A stretch of 64,000 nucleotides of DNA from Neobacillus sp. CF12 (GTDB lineage Bacteria > Bacillota > Bacilli > Bacillales > Cytobacillaceae), in NCBI RefSeq assembly GCF_030348765.1, contig NZ_JAUCEU010000007.1, positions 5,119,501-5,183,500 of the forward strand, in the 5' to 3' direction. Shown one piece after another: positions 1 through 9,542 of the stretch. Numbering within the stretch: the first letter of the stretch is position 1; each line of letters starts with the position of its first letter. The translations under genes and the position numbers were made by a program. Below the pieces are notes generated by a model. That model was not told the origin of the DNA. It did no database searches and saw only the letters and a list, made by a program, of their open reading frames with translations.

Positions 1-2262
1 TACATTGTCAGCATTAAAATAATCGCTATCAATTAAGCCAGCCTTAGAACAAGCATCTGAAGGCAGTAAGCCTGAAACAACGCAAAATGAGCGCTTTACA
101 ATACCTGCAGGTACAGGGAATGATTCAGCTGGACTGATTAACTCAGGTTTAATATCGTATGCTGCATTAATTAATTCAGCCCATAGATTGTTTGTTCTTT
201 GTGAGTAGCGCATTCCACCGCTATTTAATGACTTTGGCGTATCATAGCCATTCCAGATTCCAAAAGTTACGTTTGGGTTGGTAGCCACAAACCAGTTGTC
301 ATGATATTCATGTCCTGTCCCTGTTTTACCTGCCCAATCTGCCCTAAATTTCAATTTACCTGGAATACCAGCAGCTGTACCACCACTTTCTAATACATCG
401 CGCATCATATCAAGCGTTAAAAAAGCTGTCTGTGGTTTGAAAACATCGACTGGTTTTATTTCGTGCTGGTAAATGGTATTGCCATTTTTATCAACAATCT
501 TTTCAATCATGTATGCATCAATAAATTTACCCTGATTTGCAAAGGTGGTAAAGGCATTGGTGTTTTCTTCAACTGTAACACCATTTGTCAGAGACCCTAT
601 TGCGGTTGATAAATTGGTATAATCATCACCTTTAAGTGAGGTAAAGCCCATTTTTTCAAGATATTTTGCTGGCTGCTGGTCAAGTATATCTTTATATAGC
701 TTAACAGCTGGAATGTTATAAGATTTTTTTAGCGCATATCTTGCTGAAGTAATCCCGCTGTAACCCTTGTCATAATTGTTTGGCCATGGTCTCGAGATAC
801 TGGGCTCAAGTCTTAATGGTACATCCGGTAAAGGTGTACCAGGTGATGCTTTCCCCAATTCAATAGCCGGTCCATATACAAGTAGAGGCTTCATCGTAGA
901 ACCATTTTGTCGTACAGCACTAGTCGCATGGTTAAGCTCCTGTTTATTATGGTCACGTCCACCGACAAAACTGATGATTTTACCTGTCTTGTTCTCGATT
1001 AGCATCGCCCCGACTTCAACGGGTTCCATGACTGTAATTGTTTCCCCAGTTTCTGGATCAAGCTTCTGTTCTGCTTTATCAGGTCCGTAGTTAGGATAGT
1101 TATTCTTTACCACCTGGAAGGCATCATATATATCTTTGTTAATCGTGGTGTGGATTTCGTATCCATTTTGTCTTAAATTTTGTTTGGCTAATGTTTTATA
1201 TTTATAGAAAAGATTTTCGTCTTCCGTTAAATCATTTTCTTCATAGCCATCGTTTTTCGCTAGAACATTGGTTAGTAAATCGATAGCCCGCTTTTCAATC
1301 TCAAATGATAAGTATGGATATTTTTCAAGTGGGTTTTCGCCTGCCGGAATAAAATCCTTGGTAATGTCATAAGCGGAGGCCTCAGCATATTGAGCTTCAG
1401 TGATATGACCGCCATTATACATTCTTTTTAGGACTGTTTTCATTCGAGTAAGACCAGGTTCTAAGTTGTTTTTCACTGTACCTTCTCTTGTGAATGGTGT
1501 ATAACCAAAAGGACTCTGTGGTAAACCAGCAATAAAGGCTGCCTGTGGAAGGGTTAATTCGCTGGCACTTTTGCCAAATATGCCTTTTGCCGCTGCTTGA
1601 ACTCCGCCAATATTCTTACCTGATGAGTTTCTGCCAAATGTCGAGACGTTTAAGTACGCTTCTAGGATTTCTTTTTTGCTAAAAAACTTCTCTAAACGAA
1701 GGGCAAGTAAGATTTCATTTGCCTTTCTCTCGAAGGAGACTTCATTCGTCAAGATTTGGTTTTTGATTAATTGCTGTGTTAAAGTACTGCCGCCTGATTG
1801 TACTGCAGAATTCGTTACTTCTTGGAATAGTGCTCTAAAAACGGCTTTAGGCACGACTCCTTTGTGTTTATAAAAATATTCATCTTCTGTTGCAATCACG
1901 GCTTTAACTAGAAAATCAGATACTTGATCGATTTTCACTTCTTCACGTTCAAGGTCTGTACGCAGTTTACCAAGATAGACATTGTCAGAAAAATATAAGT
2001 CCGATGTTTCCGTATAATTATAAATATCTTTCTTCATACTGTCATAAGACCGAACAGGTTCGTCCTTAACAAGCGAGGCAAAATATCCTGCGCCCACTCC
2101 ACCTGCAAATGATCCCCCAAGGATAACAACAGTTAGTACCAGCAGCAATAGGTTCCAAAAGACCTGGTACGTAATACGTGCACTTTTTACTGTTCTTTTA
2201 TGGGTAAACAAGTTGGTTATGGACTTCGCTCTCTCTATCCACGCTTGAAATTTATCATTCAT
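1..2262 (-). CDS. Class A penicillin-binding protein (partial, C-terminus beyond window)
   Basis: Bifunctional peptidoglycan glycosyltransferase/transpeptidase that polymerises and cross-links lipid II on the outer face of the membrane. 754 codons are visible and the frame is still open at base 1, so the C-terminus is missing. The start ATG (2260-2262) follows an AGAGGTGAT ribosome site. A cytoplasmic stretch of about 50 residues is followed by one membrane segment. The GT51 domain shows the catalytic ED pair (E126-D127) in EDEYFYKHKG and then GGSTLTQQ. The transpeptidase domain shows SxxK as STMK (S455, bases 889-900), SxN as SYN (514-516) and KTG (646-648), all intact. It is divergent from tyrS and probably monocistronic. 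Which Bacillus paralogue (PbpF, PbpG, PbpD type) it matches cannot be settled by eye. Confidence 0.93.
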   Translation of the reverse strand, partial: MNDKFQAWIERAKSITNLFTHKRTVKSARITYQVFWNLLLLVLTVVILGGSFAGGVGAGYFASLVKDEPVRSYDSMKKDIYNYTETSDLYFSDNVYLGKLRTDLEREEVKIDQVSDFLVKAVIATEDEYFYKHKGVVPKAVFRALFQEVTNSAVQSGGSTLTQQLIKNQILTNEVSFERKANEILLALRLEKFFSKKEILEAYLNVSTFGRNSSGKNIGGVQAAAKGIFGKSASELTLPQAAFIAGLPQSPFGYTPFTREGTVKNNLEPGLTRMKTVLKRMYNGGHITEAQYAEASAYDITKDFIPAGENPLEKYPYLSFEIEKRAIDLLTNVLAKNDGYEENDLTEDENLFYKYKTLAKQNLRQNGYEIHTTINKDIYDAFQVVKNNYPNYGPDKAEQKLDPETGETITVMEPVEVGAMLIENKTGKIISFVGGRDHNKQELNHATSAVRQNGSTMKPLLVYGPAIELGKASPGTPLPDVPLRLEPSISRPWPNNYDKGYSGITSARYALKKSYNIPAVKLYKDILDQQPAKYLEKMGFTSLKGDDYTNLSTAIGSLTNGVTVEENTNAFTTFANQGKFIDAYMIEKIVDKNGNTIYQHEIKPVDVFKPQTAFLTLDMMRDVLESGGTAAGIPGKLKFRADWAGKTGTGHEYHDNWFVATNPNVTFGIWNGYDTPKSLNSGGMRYSQRTNNLWAELINAAYDIKPELISPAESFPVPAGIVKRSFCVVSGLLPSDACSKAGLIDSDYFNADNV

Positions 2263-2289
2263 AGAATCACCTCTTTTAAAATCACATAT

Positions 2290-2295
2290 ATTATA
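2290..2295 (-). promoter_or_regulatory. Candidate -10 box of the PBP gene
   Basis: TATAAT on the minus strand, about 28 bases upstream of the PBP start codon. The matching -35 is weak: the best TTG-like hexamer lies 21 bases away. Inference only. Confidence 0.4.
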
Positions 2296-2356
2296 GCATA
2301 TTGACGATTGTAAAAATGACAAACTTCTACATTTTTCTGATATTACCAGTTCGTGT

Positions 2357-2385
2357 TTGACAGTAGATACAAAGTATGGTAAAAA
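2357..2385 (+). promoter_or_regulatory. Candidate sigma-A promoter of tyrS leader
   Basis: TTGACA at 2357-2362, a 17-base spacer, and a TAAAAA -10 at 2380-2385. It lies just before the first conserved helix of the T-box leader, so transcription would begin around 2392. Confidence 0.55.
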
Positions 2386-2409
2386 TTCTATAAGTTATTA
2401 ATTTAATAA

Positions 2410-3932
<1,523 letters not shown>

Positions 3933-3933
3933 T

Positions 3934-3971
3934 AAATAGGCCCTTAGAAAATTTCTAAGGGCCTATTTATT
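3934..3971 (+). terminator. Terminator of tyrS
   Basis: Perfect inverted repeat TAGGCCCTTAGAAA / TTTCTAAGGGCCTA starting two bases after the tyrS stop, followed by TTTATTGT. Confidence 0.85.
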
Positions 3972-4034
3972 GTAGTAACGTCTAGAAATTAATCATCGTC
4001 TATTAGTGTAAGGTTAGCATTTGGAGGTGCTGTT

Positions 4035-4223
4035 ATGAAGTTTTTAGTTCATGCTTTTTTTATCATGCTCCTATTACTAATTACCTTCTTTGGGCTCGGT
4101 CCAGTTTTATTTGCGGATGGTGTGATTCAAGAGCGAATTTGGACTGCTGTTATCGTTATCATACTATACGCTATACTAGGGTTCTTATACTCAAAAGCGA
4201 TCCAGTGGATAAAAAGGAAATAA
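4035..4223 (+). CDS. Small two-helix membrane protein
   Basis: 62 residues with an ATG start behind GGAGGTG (4022-4028). Two hydrophobic helices (about 4-26 and 36-54) are joined by a short polar loop, and the protein ends in IKRK, suggesting both termini are cytoplasmic. It resembles the small DUF6954-type membrane proteins of Bacillaceae, from memory of the GLGPVLFADG motif between the helices. No function is known to me. It is a single gene with its own terminator and is the last backbone-like gene before the accessory island. Confidence 0.75.
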   Translation: MKFLVHAFFIMLLLLITFFGLGPVLFADGVIQERIWTAVIVIILYAILGFLYSKAIQWIKRK

Positions 4224-4254
4224 AAAAACCGTGCCATAAGTTGGCACGGTTTTG
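4224..4254 (+). terminator. Terminator of the small membrane protein gene
   Basis: AAAACCGTGCC / GGCACGGTTTT inverted repeat with a T-run, directly after the stop codon. Confidence 0.85.
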
Positions 4255-4790
4255 GAGATTTATCCAGCTTTTGATTGATGTAATTGCTAATTTCTTCGTT
4301 TTTAACGCCTACGCTAATTTCTGCCATGGACACCATTTATCACCCCAAATTTCCTCTAGCTTCTGAATTTATGTGGCGACACTCTTGGCTGGGAGGACTC
4401 TTCAGGTCACACTACAGGACCGCACCATCTTCTTGGACGATACGAGCCTGGTGATCCTGCAACCTGGTATCAAAGACTGACTTGTTATTGGTGAATAGTT
4501 GGTGTCGATGTATCTTGGCATTTAAATTGTCTTGATGAATAGGGTCCTTATTCCAGAACAACCCATTAAAGGGATTGGATTCTGTTAAAGTGTAAAAGTG
4601 ATTGTGAAGGATTCCACTTAAACTATAGGATGCGTTAATTGAACAAGAGAGACCATAAAAGACGGTCTATTTTTCTTACGAGTAGTCAATATCTTTTTTT
4701 AATAAATTTCTTAGTTTTAAAATGAACAGGGTAGTTAAGTGGTCTAATAATAATTGGGGGACGAACTATTAATTATTGACATACTGAATA
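4255..4790. other. Gene-poor stretch with decayed fragments
   Basis: No intact gene with a ribosome site is visible. A plus-strand piece at about 4390-4480 reads as a tryptophan- and glycine-rich fragment (beginning GWEDSSGHTTGPHH) with no start and an early stop, compatible with the remains of a larger enzyme gene that I cannot identify. A hairpin with a T-run (GAGACC / GGTCT, 4648-4677) looks like a leftover terminator. The stretch marks the left margin of the accessory island. Confidence 0.4.
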
Positions 4791-4848
4791 GACCTAGCTA
4801 ACTTGGATTTTTTTACTAGGTCATTTGAATATGTTATTATTTAATAAA

Positions 4849-6066
4849 CTATGATTTGGAGGCCAAACCGTAATCATAGTTCATATTGTGTGTAATAAGA
4901 AAGAAGATGTTCTTCAAAAGCTTATTCACACAAGCGATGGACGCAACTTTATGACATTTGTTATAGGGTTGCGTTTTTAATTTATCATAATACTCAACGA
5001 TGTGGTTGTGTCCGAATCTTCTCTTCTTAATCATGTTCTGGATGATTAAAAAGAGTATTTTCCTTAAGTGTTTATTTCCTCGCTTATTAATTTTGTCCTT
5101 AAAAAAGGTTTTTCCTGACTGGAATCGGCGTATATCTATTCCTGCATAAGCATTCAACTGCTTGTTGTTTTCAAAACGATCGATGTCTCCAATCTCTGCC
5201 AATAAGCGTACAGCTGTATTCGGACCAATCCCAGGAAAACTCAGTATCACCTTGTACTCGTTGCGTTTTTCAGCTAACTGGACCATATCCTCGATACACT
5301 GTTCCTTCTGTTGGAGAAGGTCTTGGAACCGTCTAGCGTATGCCCGTAGTTGCTCACACAATACATCTGAGGAAGAAACAGCTGGATAGGATTGCTGGGA
5401 GGCTTCAATTAATGCGACTGCTTTCTTTTCTGCGATCGCTGCAGAGATATTTTTATTTGTATTGGCACGTATTTTATTTTTTATAATTGTTTTTGATAGT
5501 CCCAGAACAATATCTGGATGTGGAAACAATTGGACAATGTTTAGAAATAAATCAGATTTATTTGTGAAGAGTTTCTCTAGTTCTGGAAAGGTCAACTGAA
5601 TAACTTTATGTAATCGACTGCGTATAACTGATAATTCATCATCAAGCTCACTATAAAATCTAGAAAGTGATTTCAACTGATGAAAGAGGTTTTCTGTCCC
5701 TTGCGTTTCCCTACGGGAGGTTGAAAAATGGGTTAAGGCTAATTGATGCGCATCGCTTTTATCGGTTTTATAAATTCTTAAAGAATCGCATTGTTTCTTA
5801 GCCTCTAAAGGGTTTAAAATGCAGTAGGAATAATGGTTTTCCTGCATGAAACGCTCTATTTGCCGAGAATAGACACCAGTTGACTCAAATACAATATTGG
5901 GCTGCTCTCCATACCCTTCAATTAGTTCATTAATCCGTTCCTTCAATCTTTCAAATTCAGGTTTGGTGTGTTTAATTTCACCTTCGTAAATACATTTTTT
6001 CAAGCCATTATAAATGACCATGTAACTCTTTCCCATACTAACGTCAAAAGCTATCACATGCTTCAT
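4849..6066 (-). CDS. IS110-family transposase (DEDD recombinase)
   Basis: 405 residues with an ATG start behind an AGGAGG-type site. The N-terminal RuvC-like DEDD domain shows D in AFDVSMGK, E in VFESTGVYS and the paired aspartates in DKSDAHQLA. The C-terminal Transposase_20-type domain begins near LSFPGIGPNTAVRLLAEIGD and includes the conserved serine in the RRFQSGK segment that acts with the DEDD site in this family. The length is normal and the frame intact, so it may be active. Family knowledge: IS110 enzymes recombine circular intermediates into targets chosen by an element-encoded bridge RNA. The candidate RNA lies just upstream, at 6130-6330. Confidence 0.95.
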   Translation of the reverse strand: MKHVIAFDVSMGKSYMVIYNGLKKCIYEGEIKHTKPEFERLKERINELIEGYGEQPNIVFESTGVYSRQIERFMQENHYSYCILNPLEAKKQCDSLRIYKTDKSDAHQLALTHFSTSRRETQGTENLFHQLKSLSRFYSELDDELSVIRSRLHKVIQLTFPELEKLFTNKSDLFLNIVQLFPHPDIVLGLSKTIIKNKIRANTNKNISAAIAEKKAVALIEASQQSYPAVSSSDVLCEQLRAYARRFQDLLQQKEQCIEDMVQLAEKRNEYKVILSFPGIGPNTAVRLLAEIGDIDRFENNKQLNAYAGIDIRRFQSGKTFFKDKINKRGNKHLRKILFLIIQNMIKKRRFGHNHIVEYYDKLKTQPYNKCHKVASIACVNKLLKNIFFLITHNMNYDYGLASKS

Positions 6067-6129
6067 TTTGTCCTCCTACAATTCACTTAAATTGAAGACT
6101 TCATCTTACACTTATCGATTCCAATTTCT

Positions 6130-6330
6130 TATACACGATCTCAAGGATCCAACATACTCAAACCTGATTCAAATAAGGTAAGTGAAGAAGGTCTAGTTTT
6201 GTTGACGGATTCAAGATCCAAAAAAGACCACGACCTATTCTTCACTTCTACTATATAAAAAATAGTAGTGCTAACCAATGCCTTGGTCTGCACTACTAAT
6301 CTTAGTATGTTTTGTTCATACTTCAAAAAA
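6130..6330 (-). ncRNA. Candidate IS110 bridge RNA (seek RNA) region
   Basis: The non-coding flank upstream of the transposase folds into two strong hairpins: AAGTGAAGAAGGTC (6180-6193) pairs with GACCTATTCTTCACTT (6232-6247) with a TA bulge, and TAGTAGTGC (6263-6271) pairs exactly with GCACTACTA (6290-6298) with an inner CCAA/TTGG. Large loops of 18-38 bases sit inside. In the IS110 subgroup the bridge RNA is transcribed from exactly this 5' flank and uses two internal loops for target and donor pairing. Position and structure fit. The RNA ends and loop assignment are inference. Confidence 0.5.
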
Positions 6331-6396
6331 TAAACTAAACACAGCAGCCGGCCAGGATCGTTTGTTTATGAAATATTTTTATAGAATATTCAGAAA

Positions 6397-6410
6397 AAAA
6401 GCGCTTTCAT
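6397..6410. promoter_or_regulatory. cre-like site upstream of the GH84 gene
   Basis: AAAAAAGCGCTTTCA matches the CcpA operator core TGAAAGCGCTTTCA except in its first two bases. It lies just upstream of a candidate promoter (TTGTGT at 6412-6417, TAAATT at 6435-6440), which would fit catabolite repression of a glycosidase gene. Confidence 0.5.
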
Positions 6411-6456
6411 ATTGTGTTTTTTTTCTTTGTATGTTAAATTATCTTTAATATTACAT

Positions 6457-6486
6457 ATTGATCACATGTTACTGATACGATCAGGC
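6457..6486 (+). promoter_or_regulatory. RAT site 1 (BglG/LicT-type ribonucleic antiterminator)
   Basis: ATTGATCACATGTTACTGATACGATCAGGCA has the hallmark GTTACTG...CAGGCA arrangement of RAT hairpins bound by LicT/SacT/GlcT-family proteins. Its 3' part overlaps the start of the following terminator stem, as the antitermination mechanism requires. A second copy, identical over about 31 bases, lies at 9078-9107. Confidence 0.88.
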
Positions 6487-6546
6487 AGAGTGGTACGGTT
6501 GAAAGAATTTCAATTCTTTTGACTCGGTACCCTCTGCCTTTTTTGC
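6482..6546 (+). terminator. Conditional terminator overlapped by RAT 1
   Basis: GGCAGAGTGGTAC pairs with GTACCCTCTGCC across a loop and is followed by TTTTTT. It stands 150 bases before the GH84 gene, so transcription reaches the gene only when the antiterminator protein holds the RAT. Confidence 0.88.
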
Positions 6547-6698
6547 GTCTAAATAGAGAGATTAGTAGTAATAATGGTAGATCAATATTATTGAAAATGA
6601 GAGGAGATATATTGATGTAGCGGTAAAAAATATTTGCAAGTGTTATTATTTTATGAACCTAAAAACTAAAAAGGAAAAACAAAAATGGAGAAATAGGG

Positions 6699-9014
6699 GT
6701 GGAAAAGTTGTCGATAAGAAAGTTGTTTTCAAAGGCACTATCAGTTTGTTTAGTAACCGGATTATTTGTTCCCCTGAATTTTCAAGAAATCAAAGCACAA
6801 AGTAATAATGAAAATTACGATTTTACAGTTTCCCCAACTCCAAAATCTATTGAAAAAACAGGAAATGGATTCCCTCTTAATCCAAAAGTTGGTATAGTTA
6901 CTGAAAATGATACTGATATAATGGCCGTTCTTAAAGTGAAAGAAGCTCTAAAAAAAGCAGGGGTAAAAACAATCATTGAGAGTGATATTAATAATCCACT
7001 TCCTACTACTCCAGTGATAATATGGGTAGGAGAATTTAATGATGAAGCAGAGTTAAATATATTACAAGAAAATGTTGGTTTACAGAATTTTGATATTACC
7101 CACAAAGAAGGCTATATTGTCTCTTCAGCAATAAGCAATGAAAATAAAAAAGATATTGTGATTGTCGGAAATGATGCAAGAGGAACATTTTATGGAGCAG
7201 AAACTTTCAAACAAATAATTATAGAACGTGAAGGAACCGACTGGATTCCTGAAGTAGAAATTAAGGATTGGCCAACTATGCCGATAAGAGGAACGATTGA
7301 AGGATTTTATGGCGAACCGTGGTCACACGAAGATCGATTAAGTCAATTAGATTTTTACGGTAAACATAAAATGAATAACTATATTTATGCCCCAAAAGAT
7401 GATCCTTATCATCGAGATAAGTGGAAAGAACCATATCCTCAGGAAAAAATAAAAGAAATTGAACAGCTAGTTAAAGCAGCACAAGAAAACCATGTAGATT
7501 TCACGTTCGCCATTTCACCTGGGAATACAGTTACATATTCCAGTGATGAGGATTTACAAGCATTAATCAACAAGGCCCAAGCCATGTGGGATATCGGAGT
7601 AAGGTCATTTGCCTTGTATCTTGATGATATTAATCCGACTCTCAGATTCGCTCAAGATCGAGCGATGTTTGGAAGAGATATAAATCCACCTGCAGCCGCT
7701 CAAGCATATTTGTTAAATCGATTTAATGACCAATTTATCAAAACGCATGAAGGTGCAGAGCGATTAATTACAGTGCCCACAGAATATTATCAAGCGAATA
7801 CTTCTCCCTATCGAAAAAGATTTGCAGATTTGGTCCAATCAGATATCGTCGTGCAATGGACAGGAATTGGTGTTGTTGCTCCTTCGATTACTTCTGCAGA
7901 TGCCGATAAAATACACGGTATTTTCAAGCACGACCTACTGATCTGGGATAACTATCCAGTAAATGATTTTGATCGAAATCGTTTGTTCCTCGGGCCATTA
8001 GTTGGAAGAGATGCAAATCTTTCTCCTGAACATGGTGTCGTTGGTTTAACGGCAAATCCGATGAATGAAGCAGAGGCATCAAAGATTTCGTTGTTTACTG
8101 TAGCAGATTATACATGGAACCCAGAAGCTTATGATCCAAACGCCTCCTTAGAACAGAGTTTAAATGAGTTTGCTGGAGATGCTTCTGAAGTATTAAAAGT
8201 TTTTGTAGAATCCTCATATTCTTCAAGTCTAAATAACAACAAAGAACCTTATTCAGAAAAATTAAGCACGCTAATGGAGCAGTTCTGGTCTTCATATGAG
8301 GCAAAAACCGTTCAAGAAGGAGCAGATGTGCTTTTACAAGAATTCAATAAGCTAAAAAGCACACCATCCAAGCTTCGGGAAACATTAGATAATCCGAACT
8401 TCCTTGATGAAGTCGACCCATATTTAAATAAATTGGAGTTTTACGGTGTCGCTGGTGAAGCAGCAATAAAAATGCTTCTAGCAGAACAGGAAAACAATAT
8501 CGAAGTTGCTGCGGAGCAAAAAACAATTCTCCAAGATACTATGAATGAACTGGCGAAAATTCCGCAAAAACTAAGCCTGGGTGTCATTCCGAACTTCCTT
8601 GACCGAGCACTAAATGGTGTAAATTTAGCGGAGGGAAAAACTGCCAAAGCCTCTTCATCTGAGGTCAGTTGGCTAACACCTAATTTAGCAGTAGACGGAA
8701 ACAATAATACAAGATGGGCCTCCCTATACACGAATAATCAATGGATTAGTGTAGACCTTGGAAAGATCTATTCTATTAATAAAGTAGTATTAAACTGGGA
8801 ATCTGCTTATGGAAAACAATATAAAATCCAAGTTTCACAGGACGGTAATCAATGGACCGATATCTATACAGAATTAAATAGTAATGGTGGTAGCGATGAA
8901 ATTGCTTTTAACCCGGTAGAAGCCAGATATGTTAAAATGCAGGGATTACAAAGGTCAACAAGTTGGGGCTACTCTTTATACGAATTTAAAGTGTTTGAAA
9001 CACGAAACTTTTAA
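6699..9014 (+). CDS. Secreted GH84 beta-N-acetylglucosaminidase with CBM32
   Basis: 771 residues starting at GTG with GGAG 8 bases upstream. A signal peptide (about 1-34, ending in IKAQS) is followed by a GH20b/GH84 N-terminal domain (about 40-185) and the GH84 barrel (about 188-480). The barrel opens with MPIRGTIEGFYGEPW and carries the adjacent catalytic aspartates in LYLDDINP (D309-D310), as in bacterial NagJ/O-GlcNAcases. A helical region and one F5/8 type C (CBM32) sugar-binding domain (about 640-768) end the protein. It would remove beta-linked GlcNAc from glycans outside the cell. There is no cell-wall anchor. It is controlled by the cre-like site, RAT and terminator upstream. Confidence 0.92.
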   Translation: MEKLSIRKLFSKALSVCLVTGLFVPLNFQEIKAQSNNENYDFTVSPTPKSIEKTGNGFPLNPKVGIVTENDTDIMAVLKVKEALKKAGVKTIIESDINNPLPTTPVIIWVGEFNDEAELNILQENVGLQNFDITHKEGYIVSSAISNENKKDIVIVGNDARGTFYGAETFKQIIIEREGTDWIPEVEIKDWPTMPIRGTIEGFYGEPWSHEDRLSQLDFYGKHKMNNYIYAPKDDPYHRDKWKEPYPQEKIKEIEQLVKAAQENHVDFTFAISPGNTVTYSSDEDLQALINKAQAMWDIGVRSFALYLDDINPTLRFAQDRAMFGRDINPPAAAQAYLLNRFNDQFIKTHEGAERLITVPTEYYQANTSPYRKRFADLVQSDIVVQWTGIGVVAPSITSADADKIHGIFKHDLLIWDNYPVNDFDRNRLFLGPLVGRDANLSPEHGVVGLTANPMNEAEASKISLFTVADYTWNPEAYDPNASLEQSLNEFAGDASEVLKVFVESSYSSSLNNNKEPYSEKLSTLMEQFWSSYEAKTVQEGADVLLQEFNKLKSTPSKLRETLDNPNFLDEVDPYLNKLEFYGVAGEAAIKMLLAEQENNIEVAAEQKTILQDTMNELAKIPQKLSLGVIPNFLDRALNGVNLAEGKTAKASSSEVSWLTPNLAVDGNNNTRWASLYTNNQWISVDLGKIYSINKVVLNWESAYGKQYKIQVSQDGNQWTDIYTELNSNGGSDEIAFNPVEARYVKMQGLQRSTSWGYSLYEFKVFETRNF

Positions 9015-9021
9015 CGGCGAA

Positions 9022-9036
9022 AATAAAGCGTTTACA
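9022..9036. promoter_or_regulatory. cre-like site upstream of RAT 2
   Basis: AATAAAGCGTTTACA agrees with the CcpA operator consensus WTGNAANCGNWNNCW except at two positions. It lies between the GH84 stop codon and RAT 2, mirroring the arrangement before the GH84 gene. Confidence 0.4.
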
Positions 9037-9077
9037 CACTAGGGTTATTATGGTCCTGTTTTCATAAAAGTTTGATT

Positions 9078-9107
9078 ATTGATCACATGTTACTGATACG
9101 ATCAGGC
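9078..9107 (+). promoter_or_regulatory. RAT site 2
   Basis: Same ATTGATCACATGTTACTG ... GATCAGGCA sequence as RAT 1, overlapping the start of a terminator. It now stands in front of a dead PTS gene. Confidence 0.88.
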
Positions 9108-9170
9108 ATGGTGATAAATGAATGGATAGCTTTATCCGTTTATTGTATCTCCATGCCCTTTTTATTTTTT
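9102..9170 (+). terminator. Conditional terminator overlapped by RAT 2
   Basis: GGCATGGTGATA pairs with TATCTCCATGCC around a smaller inner hairpin (ATGGATAGC / GCTTTATCCGT region), followed by a run of T. Confidence 0.85.
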
Positions 9171-9192
9171 TACAACTTAAAAAGGGGCATTT

Positions 9193-9497
9193 AAATATGG
9201 GTCAGAAATTCTCGTTCATGTCGGATTAGAAACGGTTTCTTTAAATGGAGAAGGGTTTTGCAGTCAATGTAGGTGACAAAGTTTCCGTCGGGCAGTTATT
9301 GATAGAGGTTATAGGGATTTAATTCGAACCAATGCAAAAAGCACAATAACACCTATTATAATATGAACGTAGTAGACCAAAAGAAAATTAAAGTGACTGG
9401 AGAAGGGGTATTGATATAGTGGGTACACGAAGCATTCAGGTCATTGTAGAACAATTGTACAATTCGTAGCAGATGAAATTTTAAAAATTCGAAAATA
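9193..9497 (+). pseudogene. Wrecked PTS glucose-family EIIA (plus EIIB-like tail)
   Basis: Read across frames, the segment spells EILVHVGLETVSLNGEGF, then AVNVGDKVSVGQLLIEV, then DLIRTNAKSTITPIII. This is the collinear EIIA-Glc core, including the phosphorylated histidine of the VHVGLET motif (bases 9217-9219), interrupted by at least three frameshifts and several stops. From about 9420, a further piece reads GTRSIQVIV, then VQFVADEILKIRK and a stop, resembling an EIIB domain end. No EIIC membrane part remains. Because it follows RAT 2, it is the remains of the sugar transporter gene of this regulon, most plausibly for GlcNAc or a GlcNAc oligosaccharide. Confidence 0.8.
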
Positions 9498-9504
9498 AAC
9501 ATAG

Positions 9505-9540
9505 TAAAAAAACGCCTGGCCATTCAAGCGTTTTTGATCA
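9505..9540 (-). terminator. Terminator after the antiterminator gene
   Basis: AAAAAACGC ... GCGTTTTT inverted repeat just beyond the stop codon of the minus-strand antiterminator gene. Confidence 0.5.
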
Positions 9541-9542
9541 GC

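Larger units (their letters stand above)
4849..6330 (-). mobile_element. IS110-family insertion sequence (ends not resolved)
   Basis: Consists of the transposase gene plus its structured upstream non-coding flank. IS110-family elements lack obvious terminal repeats, so exact ends cannot be read from one copy. The right end is likely near 6330, left of the cre/promoter/RAT of the GH84 gene; the left end is somewhere between about 4680 and 4849. Confidence 0.6.

Noticed and set aside
4127..4336. 69-codon minus-strand frame starting MVSMAEISVGVKNEE
   Set aside because: Runs back through the terminator into the antisense of the small membrane protein. The first 30 codons may be a remnant, but no family or ribosome site supports a gene.
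6141..6326. 61-codon minus-strand frame upstream of the IS110 transposase
   Set aside because: The segment is made of two strong hairpins and fits a structured RNA better than a coding sequence; no ribosome site.
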